From the NCBI RefSeq assembly GCF_001579845.1, contig NZ_CP007440.1:1616001-1680000 (forward strand): a stretch of DNA of 64,000 nt, given 5' to 3'. Positions 51,308 through 60,204 of this stretch are shown here, piece after piece. The notes under the pieces are model-generated. The model was given only the letters and a program-made list of their open reading frames with translations, searched no databases and was not told the origin of the DNA. The DNA comes from Rhodoplanes sp. Z2-YC6860. Lineage in GTDB: Bacteria; Pseudomonadota; Alphaproteobacteria; Rhizobiales; Xanthobacteraceae. Position 1 is the first letter of the stretch. Each line of letters begins with the position of its first letter. The position numbers and the translations under genes were made by a program.

Positions 51308-51701
51308 CAGCACTGCTGTCACGGGCACGGCGAGAAAATGGTCTGAACGAGGCGAGGCTTCACCCTGCCGCTCCGCGGAGTCTGTGGAAATGTGCCGGAC
51401 ATTTTCAACAGATGGGCCGTTCGAGGCCTGAAAACCCGAGAAAAATGTGACCTGCCGGACACACCACGCAACTCTTGTGATGTTTTTGTGGGGTTTAGGC
51501 TTGAAACGCCTAAAAAGGCAGCAATTGCCACTGGAAACGTCTTGTCCCTCGGAACACCCGCGTGCTGAATTTTGGCCACAATAAATGAAGTGGAGCGGGG
51601 GCTTCGTTCGGTTGAGGTTGCAGTTACGTTCTCGGAGTTCGTCGAGATCGTCCGTAACGTCAGCCTGCGCCCGGCCACAGCACGACGGGAAGGGGCTGCT
51701 T
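51308..51701. other. 394-base region upstream of the porin gene
   Basis: No gene is credible here. It holds the hairpin GTGACAG-cactg-CTGTCAC at its start (51304-51322), a dyad AAATGT-gccgg-ACATTT (51388-51404), a direct repeat TGCCGGACA at 51393 and 51453 (60 bases apart) and a TTTAGGC-ttgaaac-GCCTAAA hairpin (51494-51514). The region is less GC-rich than its flanks. It must contain the porin promoter, which I cannot place with confidence. Confidence 0.6.
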
Positions 51702-52670
51702 ATGAAAAAAGTGACAATGGCGGCGGTTGCCGCTCTGGCGTTCTCGGCGTCGTCGGCATTCGCCGCCGACATGCCGCTCAAGGCGATCGCGGCTCCGGCG
51801 CAACCGCCGGCTTGGGACATCGCCTTCGGCTCAGCGATCGCCAGCGATTACGTCTGGCGCGGCATCACGCAGTCGAACCACAAGCCGTCGGTCGCGGCCT
51901 ACTTCGAGCCGCGCTACAACATCAACAAGGACATGCAGCTCTACGCCGGTCTCGGCGGCGCCAGCATCGATTTCCCGAACCGCGCCGCGGCGGAAGTCGA
52001 CATCTACGCCGGTTTCCGGCCCACCTTCGGCAAGTTCGCGTTCGACTTTGGCTTTTGGTACTACTGGTACCCCGGCGGCCAATGCTTCAATGCCGCTGTC
52101 CCGACCTGCTCGCCGAGCGGCGGCGTAGGCCCCACGAACCTTCCGAACGGCAACGTCGCCAAGTCGGACTGGAGCTTCTACGAAATCTTCGCCAAGGTGA
52201 ACTACTCGGTCACCGATCAGCTCGGCCTCGGCGCCTTCGTCTACTACTCGCCGAACGTGCTCAATACCGGCGCCGACGGCGTCTACTTCGGCGGCAACGC
52301 CAAGTACACCTTCCCGGCGCTCTCCAACGGCATGCAGTTCTACGCGTCGGGTGAAGTCGGCTACTGGGATCTCGGCACCAGCGATGCGTTTTACGGCACC
52401 GTGGGCTTCCCCAATGGCGTTCCGTACAAGAGCTACACCACCTGGAACCTCGGCATCGGCTGGACCTATAAGGTCTTCACCGTTGACCTCCGCTACATCG
52501 ACACCGACCTGAACAAGGGCAATTGCAACGCCTTCACCAGCGATCACACCGCTGCGGGCACGAGCAACGTGACCGCCATCAACCCGGGTGGTCTCGGCTC
52601 CAACTGGTGCGGTGCGACCTTCGTGGCCCGTCTGTCGGCGGACCTCACGGTCAACACCAACCTGAAGTAA
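51702..52670 (+). CDS. TorF-like outer-membrane protein
   Basis: A 322-residue outer-membrane protein with a signal peptide (MKKVTMAAVAALAFSASSAFA, mature ADMPLKA). The mature part is rich in alternating aromatic and small residues such as DIAFGSAIASDYVWRGITQSN, typical of the Tol-dependent TorF/porin group of alpha-proteobacteria. Four cysteines are spread in loops. The C-terminal residue pattern is atypical, ending in DLTVNTNLK rather than a terminal Phe. GGGAAGGGG precedes ATG 51702; an open frame upstream to 51585 is basic and unlikely. A strong terminator follows at 52693-52729. Confidence 0.9.
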   Translation: MKKVTMAAVAALAFSASSAFAADMPLKAIAAPAQPPAWDIAFGSAIASDYVWRGITQSNHKPSVAAYFEPRYNINKDMQLYAGLGGASIDFPNRAAAEVDIYAGFRPTFGKFAFDFGFWYYWYPGGQCFNAAVPTCSPSGGVGPTNLPNGNVAKSDWSFYEIFAKVNYSVTDQLGLGAFVYYSPNVLNTGADGVYFGGNAKYTFPALSNGMQFYASGEVGYWDLGTSDAFYGTVGFPNGVPYKSYTTWNLGIGWTYKVFTVDLRYIDTDLNKGNCNAFTSDHTAAGTSNVTAINPGGLGSNWCGATFVARLSADLTVNTNLK

Positions 52671-52692
52671 GCGACATCTTCGTCCTCCAAAG

Positions 52693-52729
52693 CGAGCGGC
52701 GGCCGCAGGGCCGTCGCTCGTTGCTTTTT
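52693..52729 (+). terminator. Rho-independent terminator after the porin gene
   Basis: CGAGCGGCGGCC (52693-52704) pairs with GGCCGTCGCTCG (52709-52720) through a 12-base stem with one G-U pair and a four-base loop, followed by TTGCTTTTTG. The T-rich tail and distance of 22 bases from the stop make this the clearest terminator of the window. Confidence 0.88.
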
Positions 52730-52767
52730 GGGGTGGACGCACGGTCGGCCGTTGCGTATCTGGCGCC

Positions 52768-53253
52768 ATGATCGAACGCAGCAAATGGCTTGCAGTGCTT
52801 GCCGGCGCGGCCGGCGGGGCTGCCGCGATTCTCGCGATGGAAACCTTCTCAGCCCGCGCCCAATATCCGCTGGTGGCGATACCGTTCGCCACCTCAATCG
52901 TCCTGGTGATGGGCTCGCCCACAGCCTTGCCGGCGCAACCGCGCGCGCTGATCGGCGGTCATCTCGTCTCCACGGCCGTCGGCCTTGTGATGGTCAAGCT
53001 GTTCGGGCCGGGTCTTTGGGTCACGGCGCTGGCTGTGGGCATGGCGATGATCGCCATGCACGCGACCGACACGTTTCATCCGCCGGCCGGCATCGATCCG
53101 CTGGTGGTGGTGGTCAACAGCATGCCCTGGAGCTTCCTCGTCGTGCCGGTGGCGGCCGGCGCGGCGCTGCTCGCGCTGTTTGCGTTCGTCTGGCACAACA
53201 TCGTCGCGCGTGGGCCAAACAAGGACGACATTTGGCCCACGCGCTGGTGGTGA
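52768..53253 (+). CDS. HPP family membrane protein
   Basis: A 161-residue inner-membrane protein with four to five hydrophobic spans and the motif FHPPAGIDPLVVV near residue 108 that names the family. The early SPTALPAQPRALIGGHLVSTAVG is also conserved. Plastid and cyanobacterial members were linked to nitrite transport; bacterial members are little studied. It has its own promoter region after the porin terminator and stops three bases before the end of the convergent ABC transporter gene. Confidence 0.92.
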   Translation: MIERSKWLAVLAGAAGGAAAILAMETFSARAQYPLVAIPFATSIVLVMGSPTALPAQPRALIGGHLVSTAVGLVMVKLFGPGLWVTALAVGMAMIAMHATDTFHPPAGIDPLVVVVNSMPWSFLVVPVAAGAALLALFAFVWHNIVARGPNKDDIWPTRWW

Positions 53254-53256
53254 AGA

Positions 53257-55011
53257 CTATTTGGCGATCGATTCGATCACGGCTTCGCGCACCCGATAAT
53301 GCCGCTCGTCGGGCTCCAGCGCGAGCCGTCGCTGGTGGAACGCGGCCAGCGTCGAGCGGTGGCCGATCGAGACGATCGCGGCATTCGGGAGTCGTTCGGC
53401 CAGCAGGCGATAGAGCTTGGCCTCCGATGGTTCATCGAGCGAGGCCGTGGCTTCGTCAAGAAACAGGAAGTCCGGCTTATCCAGGATGGCGCGGGCGATG
53501 CCGAGACGCTGCTGCTCGCCGAGCGATAGCATCCGGTTCCAGTGCGCCTCCTCGTCGAGTCTCGGCGCGAGCGCCGGAAGACCGACCGCTTCGAGCGTGG
53601 CTTTGAGGCTCTCGCGGCTGAACGCCGTGGGCTCGGCGGGATAAGCGATCGCCGCGGCCAGCGTGCCGACCGGAAAATATGGCCGCTGCGGCAGCGTCAT
53701 CGAGCGTGCCTCATTGGGCACCGTCACAGTGCCGGAGCCGAACGGCCAGATGCCCGCGATGGCGCGGAACAGCGTCGACTTGCCTGAGCCCGACGGCCCG
53801 CTGACCAGCATGGCTTCGCCCTTGCGCATCACGGCATGCTCGACGCCGACCAGGGGCCGGCCGCCTGGCAACGTCACTTCGACATCGCTGAGTTCGACGG
53901 TCTGGCCGTCGGGCGACGGCTGCACTTTCACCAACGGAGGCGTGACGGCGGCCGCGCGTCCGGCCGCAAGCGTGTGGTCAAAGCCGTCGAGCCGGTCGAT
54001 CACGGCGAGCCACTCGGCGAGCTGACGATAAATCTGGGAGCTGACGAAAAAGGATAGCGCGCCTTGCACGCTGCTGAAAGCCGAGGCGGTCTGCATCAGT
54101 CCGCCGAGTTGCATGGTGCCGGCGAAATAGGCCGGCGCGCCAACCACGAAAGGAAACACGCTCGACACCTGTGCAAAGCCGGCAGTGAAGAAGGTCACCT
54201 TCTTGGTCCGCTTCATGATCAGCATCCAGTTGTTCATCAACCGGCTGAAGCGCTCCAGCAGCCGCTGCTTTTCGGAGTTCTCGCCTTCGAGCAGCGCGAT
54301 CTGCTCGGCGTTCTCGCGGACGCGCACGAGGCTGTAGCGGAAGTCAGCTTCGTAGCGCTGTTGCATGAAGTTGAGGCCGACCAGCGCATGGCCGATCCAC
54401 TGGACGATCGCGGTGCCGATGATCGAGTAGATCAGTGCCGCCCAGACCAGATAGCCCGGGACTGCGATGTTGACGCCGAACAGCGTGAACGGGGCGGTGG
54501 CCGACAGCGCCCAAAGGATGACGACGAATGAGCCGAGCGTGACCACCGAGTTGAGCAGGCCGAGACCCAGGCTCAAGCCATTCTCGATGAATTGCCTGAT
54601 GTCTTCGCTGATACGCTGGTCGGGGTTGTCGGCGGCGTCGCCAAGAAGCTGCATGCGATAGTGATTGGCGCCGCTGAGCCAGGAATCGAGATAGCGGTCC
54701 GTCATCCAGCGCCTCCACCGGATCTGAAGCCATTGATTCAGATAGAGCTGATAGACCGCGAGCACGATGAAGGTCGCCGCGAGCACGCAGAAGAACAAAA
54801 GCTCGCTGACGAACACATCCCAATTGTGCTCCTGCAGCGCGTTGTAAAAGCGGTTGTTCCACTGGTTGAGCATCACGTTGATGGCGACGAGCGACAGCTC
54901 GATCCCCACCACGGCAATCAGCAGCGTGAGACCCGCTTTGCGGTCTTCCGATCGAAAATATGGAGCGGCGAGCCGCCAGATGATGGCGAGCTTCGAACCA
55001 AGGGCTTTCAC
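53257..55011 (-). CDS. SbmA/BacA-like ABC transporter (fused permease and ATPase, YddA/BclA type)
   Basis: A 584-residue exporter-type or uptake protein. The N-terminal half has about six membrane spans with the SbmA/BacA segment NQWNNRFYNALQEHNWDVF near residue 55 and RWRRWMTDRYLDSWL near 100. The C-terminal ATPase has Walker A SGPSGSGKSTLF near 405, signature LSLGEQQRLGIARAIL near 495 and Walker B DFLFLDEATASLDE near 515. GTG 55011 has AGGAG eight bases upstream; the frame continues upstream to 55257 without similarity. Related BacA/BclA proteins of rhizobia import antimicrobial peptides; whether this one does is unknown. Confidence 0.93.
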   Translation of the reverse strand: MKALGSKLAIIWRLAAPYFRSEDRKAGLTLLIAVVGIELSLVAINVMLNQWNNRFYNALQEHNWDVFVSELLFFCVLAATFIVLAVYQLYLNQWLQIRWRRWMTDRYLDSWLSGANHYRMQLLGDAADNPDQRISEDIRQFIENGLSLGLGLLNSVVTLGSFVVILWALSATAPFTLFGVNIAVPGYLVWAALIYSIIGTAIVQWIGHALVGLNFMQQRYEADFRYSLVRVRENAEQIALLEGENSEKQRLLERFSRLMNNWMLIMKRTKKVTFFTAGFAQVSSVFPFVVGAPAYFAGTMQLGGLMQTASAFSSVQGALSFFVSSQIYRQLAEWLAVIDRLDGFDHTLAAGRAAAVTPPLVKVQPSPDGQTVELSDVEVTLPGGRPLVGVEHAVMRKGEAMLVSGPSGSGKSTLFRAIAGIWPFGSGTVTVPNEARSMTLPQRPYFPVGTLAAAIAYPAEPTAFSRESLKATLEAVGLPALAPRLDEEAHWNRMLSLGEQQRLGIARAILDKPDFLFLDEATASLDEPSEAKLYRLLAERLPNAAIVSIGHRSTLAAFHQRRLALEPDERHYRVREAVIESIAK

Positions 55012-55277
55012 GGGGTATCTCCTATGCGGTGCTGCGGCAAACGAGCGCGGACCAGCCCGCGAGTGTTCGACCAAAGTAGGGCGTCTGAATTCGGCAATCT
55101 CACGCAAAATAGGCCGGATCGAGACCTTCCGGGAGAGCCACGGACTTGTGAAAGGGAGGTAACCCGGTAAAACTGTAGACAACCTGGAGGGAATAGAACG
55201 ATCCCGCCAGGGTAAGCACAACAAACGGGCGGCGTTCAGCGTCGCTCGGGGCGACAAAGTCTAGGGAGCGACGACGA

Positions 55278-56417
55278 ATGAGCAAAAAACCGGACTCGAA
55301 GACTGCCAGCCGCAGAAAATTCCTGTTCGCGGCAGGCGCAACCGCGGCCGCGACGGTGGCGGCGCCAGCGGTCAATGCCCAGCAGGGCCCGATTAACATG
55401 CGCTGGCAAAGCACATGGCCGTCGAAGGACATCTTCCACGAATTCGCACTCGACTTCGCCAAGAAGGTCAACGACATGACCGGTGGCGACCTCAAGATCG
55501 AAGTGCTTCCGGCCGGCGCCGTGGTGCCGGCGTTCCAGCTTCTCGATGCTGTCTCCAAGGGCGTGCTCGACGGCGGCCACGGCGTGCTGGTCTATCACTA
55601 CGGCAAGCAGACTGCGCTCGCGCTGTGGGGCTCCGGTCCCGGCTGGGGCATGGATGCCAACATGCTGCTCTCCTGGCACCGCTATGGCGGCGGCAAGGAG
55701 CTTCTCAACGAGCTGTACGCCTCGGTCGGCGCCAACGTGGTGTCGTTCCCTTATGGGCCGATGCCGACCCAGCCGCTCGGCTGGTTCAAGAAGCCGATCA
55801 CCAAGGCTGACGACTTCAAAGGTCTCAAATACCGCACCGTCGGCATCTCGATCGACGTGTTCACCGGCTTGGGCGCAGCCGTCAACGCGTTGCCCGGCGG
55901 GGAGATTGTCGCCGCGATGGATCGCGGCCTGCTCGAAGCGGCGGAATTCAACAACGCGTCGTCGGACCGCGCGCTTGGCTTTGCCGACGTCTCCAAGATC
56001 TGCATGCTGCAGAGCTATCACCAGAACGCCGAGCAGTTCGAGATCATGTTCAACAAGGACAAGTTCAACGGGCTGCCGGAAAAGATGCGCTCGCTTATCG
56101 CTAACGGGGTCGATGCAGCAAGCGCCGACATGTCCTGGAAGGCTGTCGACCGCTATTCGCAGGACTATGTCGAGCTGCAGACCAAGGATAACGTCAAGTT
56201 CTACAAGACGCCTGACGCGATCCTGAAGAAGCAGCTTGAGGTCTATGACGAGGTCGTCAAGAAAAAGGCTGCAGAAAACCCGCTGTTCAAGAAGATCGTC
56301 CAGTCGCAGATCAAGTTTGCCGAACGTGCCGCGCGGTGGGAGAACGACACCGTCGTGAGCCGCAAGATGGCGTTCGATCACTACTTCGGCGCCAACGGCG
56401 CAGCGAAGAAGATCTGA
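55278..56417 (+). CDS. dctP: TRAP transporter substrate-binding protein DctP
   Basis: A 379-residue secreted protein. The N terminus TASRRKFLFAAGATAAATVAAPAV has the twin-arginine consensus S-R-R-K-F-L, so it is a Tat substrate. The DctP fold follows: WPSKDIFHEFALDFAKKVNDM, the YGPMPTQPLGWFKKPI segment near residue 170 and LKYRTVGISIDVF near 193, whose Arg binds the ligand carboxylate. It is followed by a hairpin and by the two membrane subunits DctQ and DctM, forming a complete sodium-driven acid importer. A paralogue is encoded at 62327. Confidence 0.95.
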   Translation: MSKKPDSKTASRRKFLFAAGATAAATVAAPAVNAQQGPINMRWQSTWPSKDIFHEFALDFAKKVNDMTGGDLKIEVLPAGAVVPAFQLLDAVSKGVLDGGHGVLVYHYGKQTALALWGSGPGWGMDANMLLSWHRYGGGKELLNELYASVGANVVSFPYGPMPTQPLGWFKKPITKADDFKGLKYRTVGISIDVFTGLGAAVNALPGGEIVAAMDRGLLEAAEFNNASSDRALGFADVSKICMLQSYHQNAEQFEIMFNKDKFNGLPEKMRSLIANGVDAASADMSWKAVDRYSQDYVELQTKDNVKFYKTPDAILKKQLEVYDEVVKKKAAENPLFKKIVQSQIKFAERAARWENDTVVSRKMAFDHYFGANGAAKKI

Positions 56418-56434
56418 CGATACGCTGAACTTGC

Positions 56435-56470
56435 AAGGCACCATTCGGCCGGGCGACCGGATGGTGCCTT
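56435..56470 (+). terminator. Hairpin between dctP and dctQ, partial terminator
   Basis: AAGGCACCATTCGG (56435-56448) and CCGGATGGTGCCTT (56457-56470) form a 14-base-pair stem with one G-U pair and an eight-base loop, followed by GTTGTTCC. Its position between binding protein and permease genes suits the familiar device of making more binding protein than membrane protein. Confidence 0.75.
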
Positions 56471-56506
56471 GTTGTTCCTGGTCTCACCGCGCATCGGCCA
56501 CGTTTC

Positions 56507-57175
56507 ATGAACGTCCAGAAACTGCTCCACGGGATTGACGGCGTCAGCACTTGGGTTGGCAAGGCCGCGGCGTGGCTGATCGTCGTGTTGATGGCGGTCG
56601 TCTGCATCGAAGTCTTCAAGCGCTACATCCTGAACGCGCCGACGGCATGGATATTCGATCTCGACAACATGCTGTACGGCACGCTGTTCATGCTCTGCGG
56701 AGCCTATACGCTGGCGCAGAATGCCCACGTGCGCGGTGATTTCCTGTACAGCTCGATGCGGCCGCGCACGCAGGCCACGCTCGATCTGGTGCTCTATGTG
56801 GTGTTCTTCATCCCCGGCATCGCCGCGCTGATCTATGCCGGCACCTTCTTTGCCGCCGATTCCTGGCGCATCGCCGAGCATTCCAACGTGACCGCCGACG
56901 GTCCGCCGGTCTACCACTTCAAAACGATCATTCCGATCGCTGGCGCGCTGGTGATGCTGCAGGGCATCGCCGAGATCATGCGCGCCGTGATCTGCCTCAA
57001 GACCGGAGAGTGGCCGAGCCGGCTTCACGACGTTGCCGAGATTGACGTGGTCGGGGAGCAGCTCGCCAACAGCCAATACGTGGACGAGGAATCGCGCAAG
57101 GTCGCGATCGAGCGCGCCAAGGAAATCGACGAGGTCGCACGTCAGCGCGGCATGGGGGGAGACCTCAACACATGA
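56507..57175 (+). CDS. dctQ: TRAP transporter small permease subunit DctQ
   Basis: A 222-residue inner-membrane protein with four hydrophobic spans, among them WLIVVLMAVVCIEVFKRYIL and TLFMLCGAYTLAQNAHVRGDFLY, the latter being the most conserved DctQ motif. The C-terminal 50 residues are cytoplasmic and charged (ERAKEIDEVARQRG), longer than in standard DctQ. It overlaps dctM by four bases (ATGA), so both permeases are coupled in translation. The start at ATG 56507 comes 36 bases after the intergenic hairpin. Confidence 0.94.
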   Translation: MNVQKLLHGIDGVSTWVGKAAAWLIVVLMAVVCIEVFKRYILNAPTAWIFDLDNMLYGTLFMLCGAYTLAQNAHVRGDFLYSSMRPRTQATLDLVLYVVFFIPGIAALIYAGTFFAADSWRIAEHSNVTADGPPVYHFKTIIPIAGALVMLQGIAEIMRAVICLKTGEWPSRLHDVAEIDVVGEQLANSQYVDEESRKVAIERAKEIDEVARQRGMGGDLNT

Positions 57176-58920
57176 GCGATCCCGCTCTCGGGCTCTTGAT
57201 GCTCGGCCTCATCGTGGTCGTGATCATGATGGGGTTCCCCACGGCGTTCACGCTGATGGGGCTCGGCATGTTCTTCGGCTACATCGCGTTCTACGACCCG
57301 ACGCACCTGTTCACCGAGAACAAGGTGTTCGAGCTGATGGTCCAGCGCACTTACGGCGCCATGACCAACGACGTCCTGATCTCGATCCCATTGTTCGTGC
57401 TGATGGGATACGTGATGGAGCGTGGCGCGCTGGTCGACAAGATGTTCTATTCGATCCAGCTTGCGTTCCGGAACGTGCCGGCCTCGCTTGCGGTCGCGAC
57501 CTTGATCGTCTGCACCTTCTGGGGCATCGCGTCGGGGCTGGTCGGCGCCGTGGTGGTGCTGATGGGGGTGATCGCCTTCAATCCGATGCTGCGCGCCGGC
57601 TACGACGTGAAGCTCGCCTCAGGCGTCATCACGGCCGGCGGCACGCTCGGCATCCTCATTCCGCCTTCGGTGATGATCATCGTCTATGCGGCCGTGGCCG
57701 GCCAGTCGGTGGTGAAGCTCTACGCCGCCGCGATGTTCCCGGGCTTCTTCCTCGCCTTGCTCTATCTCATCTACATCATCGGCTGGGCGATGATTAATCC
57801 CAAGATCGCGCCGAAGCTGCCGGAGGAGCAGACCAAGGTTCCGGTGCCCGACTGGCTGCGGAAATTCCAGGCCAGCTATTCCAGCAACATCTTCATCGGT
57901 CTGCTGAAGGCGCTGGTTGCGCCGGGCAAGGCCATGACGCTCCAGACCGAGCAGGGCAGGCTGACCTATTGGGAGTTGCTGAAGAACCTCGCCGCCGCGC
58001 TCGTTCCCTTCATCCTGGTGGCCGGCACGCTGGCTACGGTGTGGTGGTACGTGGTGATCCACCAGCAAGTCGCGGCGGCCGAAGCCGTGACGGGTCTTGA
58101 GCAACTCGGCACGCCGGGGCTCAGCGGTCCCGAAGCATCACCGTCGGAGAAGGGGCCGCCGCAAGGATTCTATCTGTGGTTCGGCATCATCGCGGCGGTC
58201 TGCGCGCTATGGCAGATCCGCTACTACGCGCGGCTTGATGCCGACCGGCTGGAGGTCATCAAGCTGCTTACGTCGTCGGTGATGCCGCTCGGCATTTTGA
58301 CCGTCGTGGTGCTCGCCGTGATCCTGTTCGGCATCACGACCGCGACCGAATCCGCGGGCGTCGGTGCTGCCGGCGCCTTCCTGCTGGCGCTCCAGGCCCG
58401 CACGCTCGACTGGAAGCGCACCAAGGAGGCGGTGTTCCTCACCGCCAAGACCACCGCGATGGTGTGCTGGCTGTTTGTGGGCTCGGCGTTGTTCTCCGGT
58501 GTGTTCGCGATCCTCGGCGGTCAGGCGCTGGTCGAGCAGTGGGTGCTGTCGCTCAACATGACGCCGATCCAGTTCATGATCCTGTCGCAGGCGATCATCT
58601 TTCTGCTCGGCTGGCCGCTGGAATGGACCGAAATCATCGTGATCTTCGTGCCGATCTTCCTGCCGCTGCTCAAGCACTTCGGCATCGACCCGGTGCTGTG
58701 GGGCGTGCTGGTGTTCGTCAATCTGCAGGCGGCGTTCCTGTCGCCGCCGGTGGCGATGTCGGCGTTCTATCTGAAGGGCGTCGCGCCCCCGCACGTCACG
58801 CTCAACCAGATCTTCAACGGCATGATGCCTTACATGGCCGTGATTGTTGTATGCATGATCATCATGTATCTGTGGCCCGGCATGACACTGTGGCTGCCGA
58901 ATTATCTTTACGGCGGCTGA
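57172..58920 (+). CDS. dctM: TRAP transporter large permease DctM, with a central insertion
   Basis: A 582-residue inner-membrane protein with a dozen or more spans; ordinary DctM has about 430 residues. MGFPTAFTLMGLGMFFGYI, VLMGVIAFNPMLRAGYDVKLASG and ILIPPSVMIIVYA are canonical. Residues of about 225-370 contain an added part: a charged stretch, a hydrophobic pair around LVPFILVAGTLATVWWYVV and a Pro/Ser/Gln-rich loop GTPGLSGPEASPSEKGPP, then another pair of spans before the family sequence resumes at GITTATESAGVGAAGAF. Larger DctM proteins with such insertions are known. It ends before an intergenic palindrome. Confidence 0.94.
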   Translation: MSDPALGLLMLGLIVVVIMMGFPTAFTLMGLGMFFGYIAFYDPTHLFTENKVFELMVQRTYGAMTNDVLISIPLFVLMGYVMERGALVDKMFYSIQLAFRNVPASLAVATLIVCTFWGIASGLVGAVVVLMGVIAFNPMLRAGYDVKLASGVITAGGTLGILIPPSVMIIVYAAVAGQSVVKLYAAAMFPGFFLALLYLIYIIGWAMINPKIAPKLPEEQTKVPVPDWLRKFQASYSSNIFIGLLKALVAPGKAMTLQTEQGRLTYWELLKNLAAALVPFILVAGTLATVWWYVVIHQQVAAAEAVTGLEQLGTPGLSGPEASPSEKGPPQGFYLWFGIIAAVCALWQIRYYARLDADRLEVIKLLTSSVMPLGILTVVVLAVILFGITTATESAGVGAAGAFLLALQARTLDWKRTKEAVFLTAKTTAMVCWLFVGSALFSGVFAILGGQALVEQWVLSLNMTPIQFMILSQAIIFLLGWPLEWTEIIVIFVPIFLPLLKHFGIDPVLWGVLVFVNLQAAFLSPPVAMSAFYLKGVAPPHVTLNQIFNGMMPYMAVIVVCMIIMYLWPGMTLWLPNYLYGG

Positions 58921-58949
58921 GACAAAAAGCCGTATGAGAGCGCATCAAA

Positions 58950-59045
58950 TGTAGGGTGGGCAAAGCCGCGCAAGCGGCGTGCCCACGCCGTCACTCGAAT
59001 AACGACGCGTGGACCCGGCGCTTTCGCGCCTTGGCCCACCCTACA
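58950..59045. repeat. Palindromic intergenic repeat after dctM
   Basis: TGTAGGGTGGGC (58950-58961) and GCCCACCCTACA (59034-59045) are perfect 12-base arms around 72 bases that include GCGCTTTCGCGC-like and CCGCGCAAGCGG-like small hairpins. This GTAGGGTGGGC type is a recurrent repeat in Bradyrhizobium relatives, from memory. It fills most of the 130 bases between convergent genes and ends five bases before the MetE-like stop codon. Confidence 0.85.
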
Positions 59046-59050
59046 ATTCT

Positions 59051-60085
59051 TTACTGGATCTCACGCCGTGCAATCGCAGCGCCTTCGCTCAGCGCCTTCA
59101 GCTTGCCGAACGCCGTCTCGCGCGAAAGGTACTTCATCCCGCAGTCCGGCGCCGGAACGAGCCGCTTGGCGTCGATGAATTTCAGCGCCGCGCGGATGCG
59201 GCCGGCCACGATCTCCGGCGTCTCGACCGCCTCGTCGCCCAGGTCGATGACGCCGAGCATGATGGTCTTTTTGGAGAAGTCCTTGAGGATGCCGAGGTCG
59301 AGCTTGGGCTGCGCCGCCTCGATGGATATCTGGTCGGCGGCGCTGTCGGCGAGCTGCGGCAGGAACGAATAACCGACCGGCTTGTCCTTCGACACCACCG
59401 CGGCGTAGCCGAAGCACAGGTGCACCACGGTCGGCACCTTGAGGCCCTGCAGTGCGCGGTCGAGTGCGCGCACGGCAATGCGCTTGGCGGCGTCGGGATC
59501 GTTGCGCAGCCAGGGATCGTCGAGCTGGATCACGTCGGCGCCCGCGGCCTCCAGCGCAAGGCACTCCTCGTTCACCGCCGCGGCGAAATCCATCACCATC
59601 TCATCGGCGTCCTTGTAGAACTCGTTCTTGGCTTGCTGCGCCATGGTGAAGGGGCCGGGCAGGGTGATCTTGGCTTTGCGGGCGGTGTTGCGGCGCAGGA
59701 ACTTCATGTCGTCGAGCTCGACCGGTCCCTTGCGCCGGACCTTGCCGACAACGCGCGGCACGCTGACCGAGCGGCCGGCCCGGTTGGTGATGCTCGCCGG
59801 ATTGTCGTTGTCGATGCCGTCGAGCGCGGTGGCGAAGCGGTTGGAGTAGCTTTCGCGGCGCATCTCACCGTCGGTGATGATGTCGATGCCGGCGCGCTCC
59901 ATGTCGCGGATCGCGAGCAAGGTGGCGTCGTCCTGCGCCTGCGCCAGATACGGCGCTTGCACCCGCCACAGCTCATGGACGCGCACGCGCGGCACCATCG
60001 TGCGCAGCAGGGCGCGATCGACCAGCCAGTCCGGTTGTGGGTAGCTGCCCACCACGGTGGTCGGCAGAAGATGTTCGGTGGTCAT
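59051..60085 (-). CDS. Cobalamin-independent methionine synthase (MetE C-terminal domain)-like protein
   Basis: A 344-residue protein equal to the catalytic barrel of MetE without the N-terminal folate-binding copy. The zinc ligands can be read: His and Cys in VVHLCFGYAA near residue 215, Glu in ISIEAAQPKLDL near 250, and Cys in APDCGMKYLSRET near 320. The N terminus TTVVGSYPQPDWLV is standard. GGGAG before ATG 60085 fixes the start. Such short proteins use free methyl donors other than polyglutamyl folate, and may transfer methyl groups from small organics. It is divergent from a Bug gene. Confidence 0.92.
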   Translation of the reverse strand: MTTEHLLPTTVVGSYPQPDWLVDRALLRTMVPRVRVHELWRVQAPYLAQAQDDATLLAIRDMERAGIDIITDGEMRRESYSNRFATALDGIDNDNPASITNRAGRSVSVPRVVGKVRRKGPVELDDMKFLRRNTARKAKITLPGPFTMAQQAKNEFYKDADEMVMDFAAAVNEECLALEAAGADVIQLDDPWLRNDPDAAKRIAVRALDRALQGLKVPTVVHLCFGYAAVVSKDKPVGYSFLPQLADSAADQISIEAAQPKLDLGILKDFSKKTIMLGVIDLGDEAVETPEIVAGRIRAALKFIDAKRLVPAPDCGMKYLSRETAFGKLKALSEGAAIARREIQ

Positions 60086-60146
60086 GATCGCTCCCGGCAT
60101 TAAGGCTTGAACCAGTCGACACATATCAAGCATGCTCGCCGGAAAT

Positions 60147-60190
60147 AAAAAAGGCGCGTCGCCAATACGGTTCAAGGAGCGAGACGCGCC
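60147..60190 (-). promoter_or_regulatory. Stem with T tract in the minus-strand leader, possible attenuator
   Basis: GGCGCGTC (60153-60160) and GACGCGCC (60183-60190) are inverted repeats with a 22-base spacer, flanked by six A residues (60147-60152). Read on the minus strand this is a stem directly followed by six T, about 60 bases before the MetE-like start. On the plus strand it lies just before the Shine-Dalgarno of the Bug gene. The long loop makes the stem weaker than a usual terminator. Confidence 0.45.
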
Positions 60191-60204
60191 GAAGGGAGGT
60201 CATC

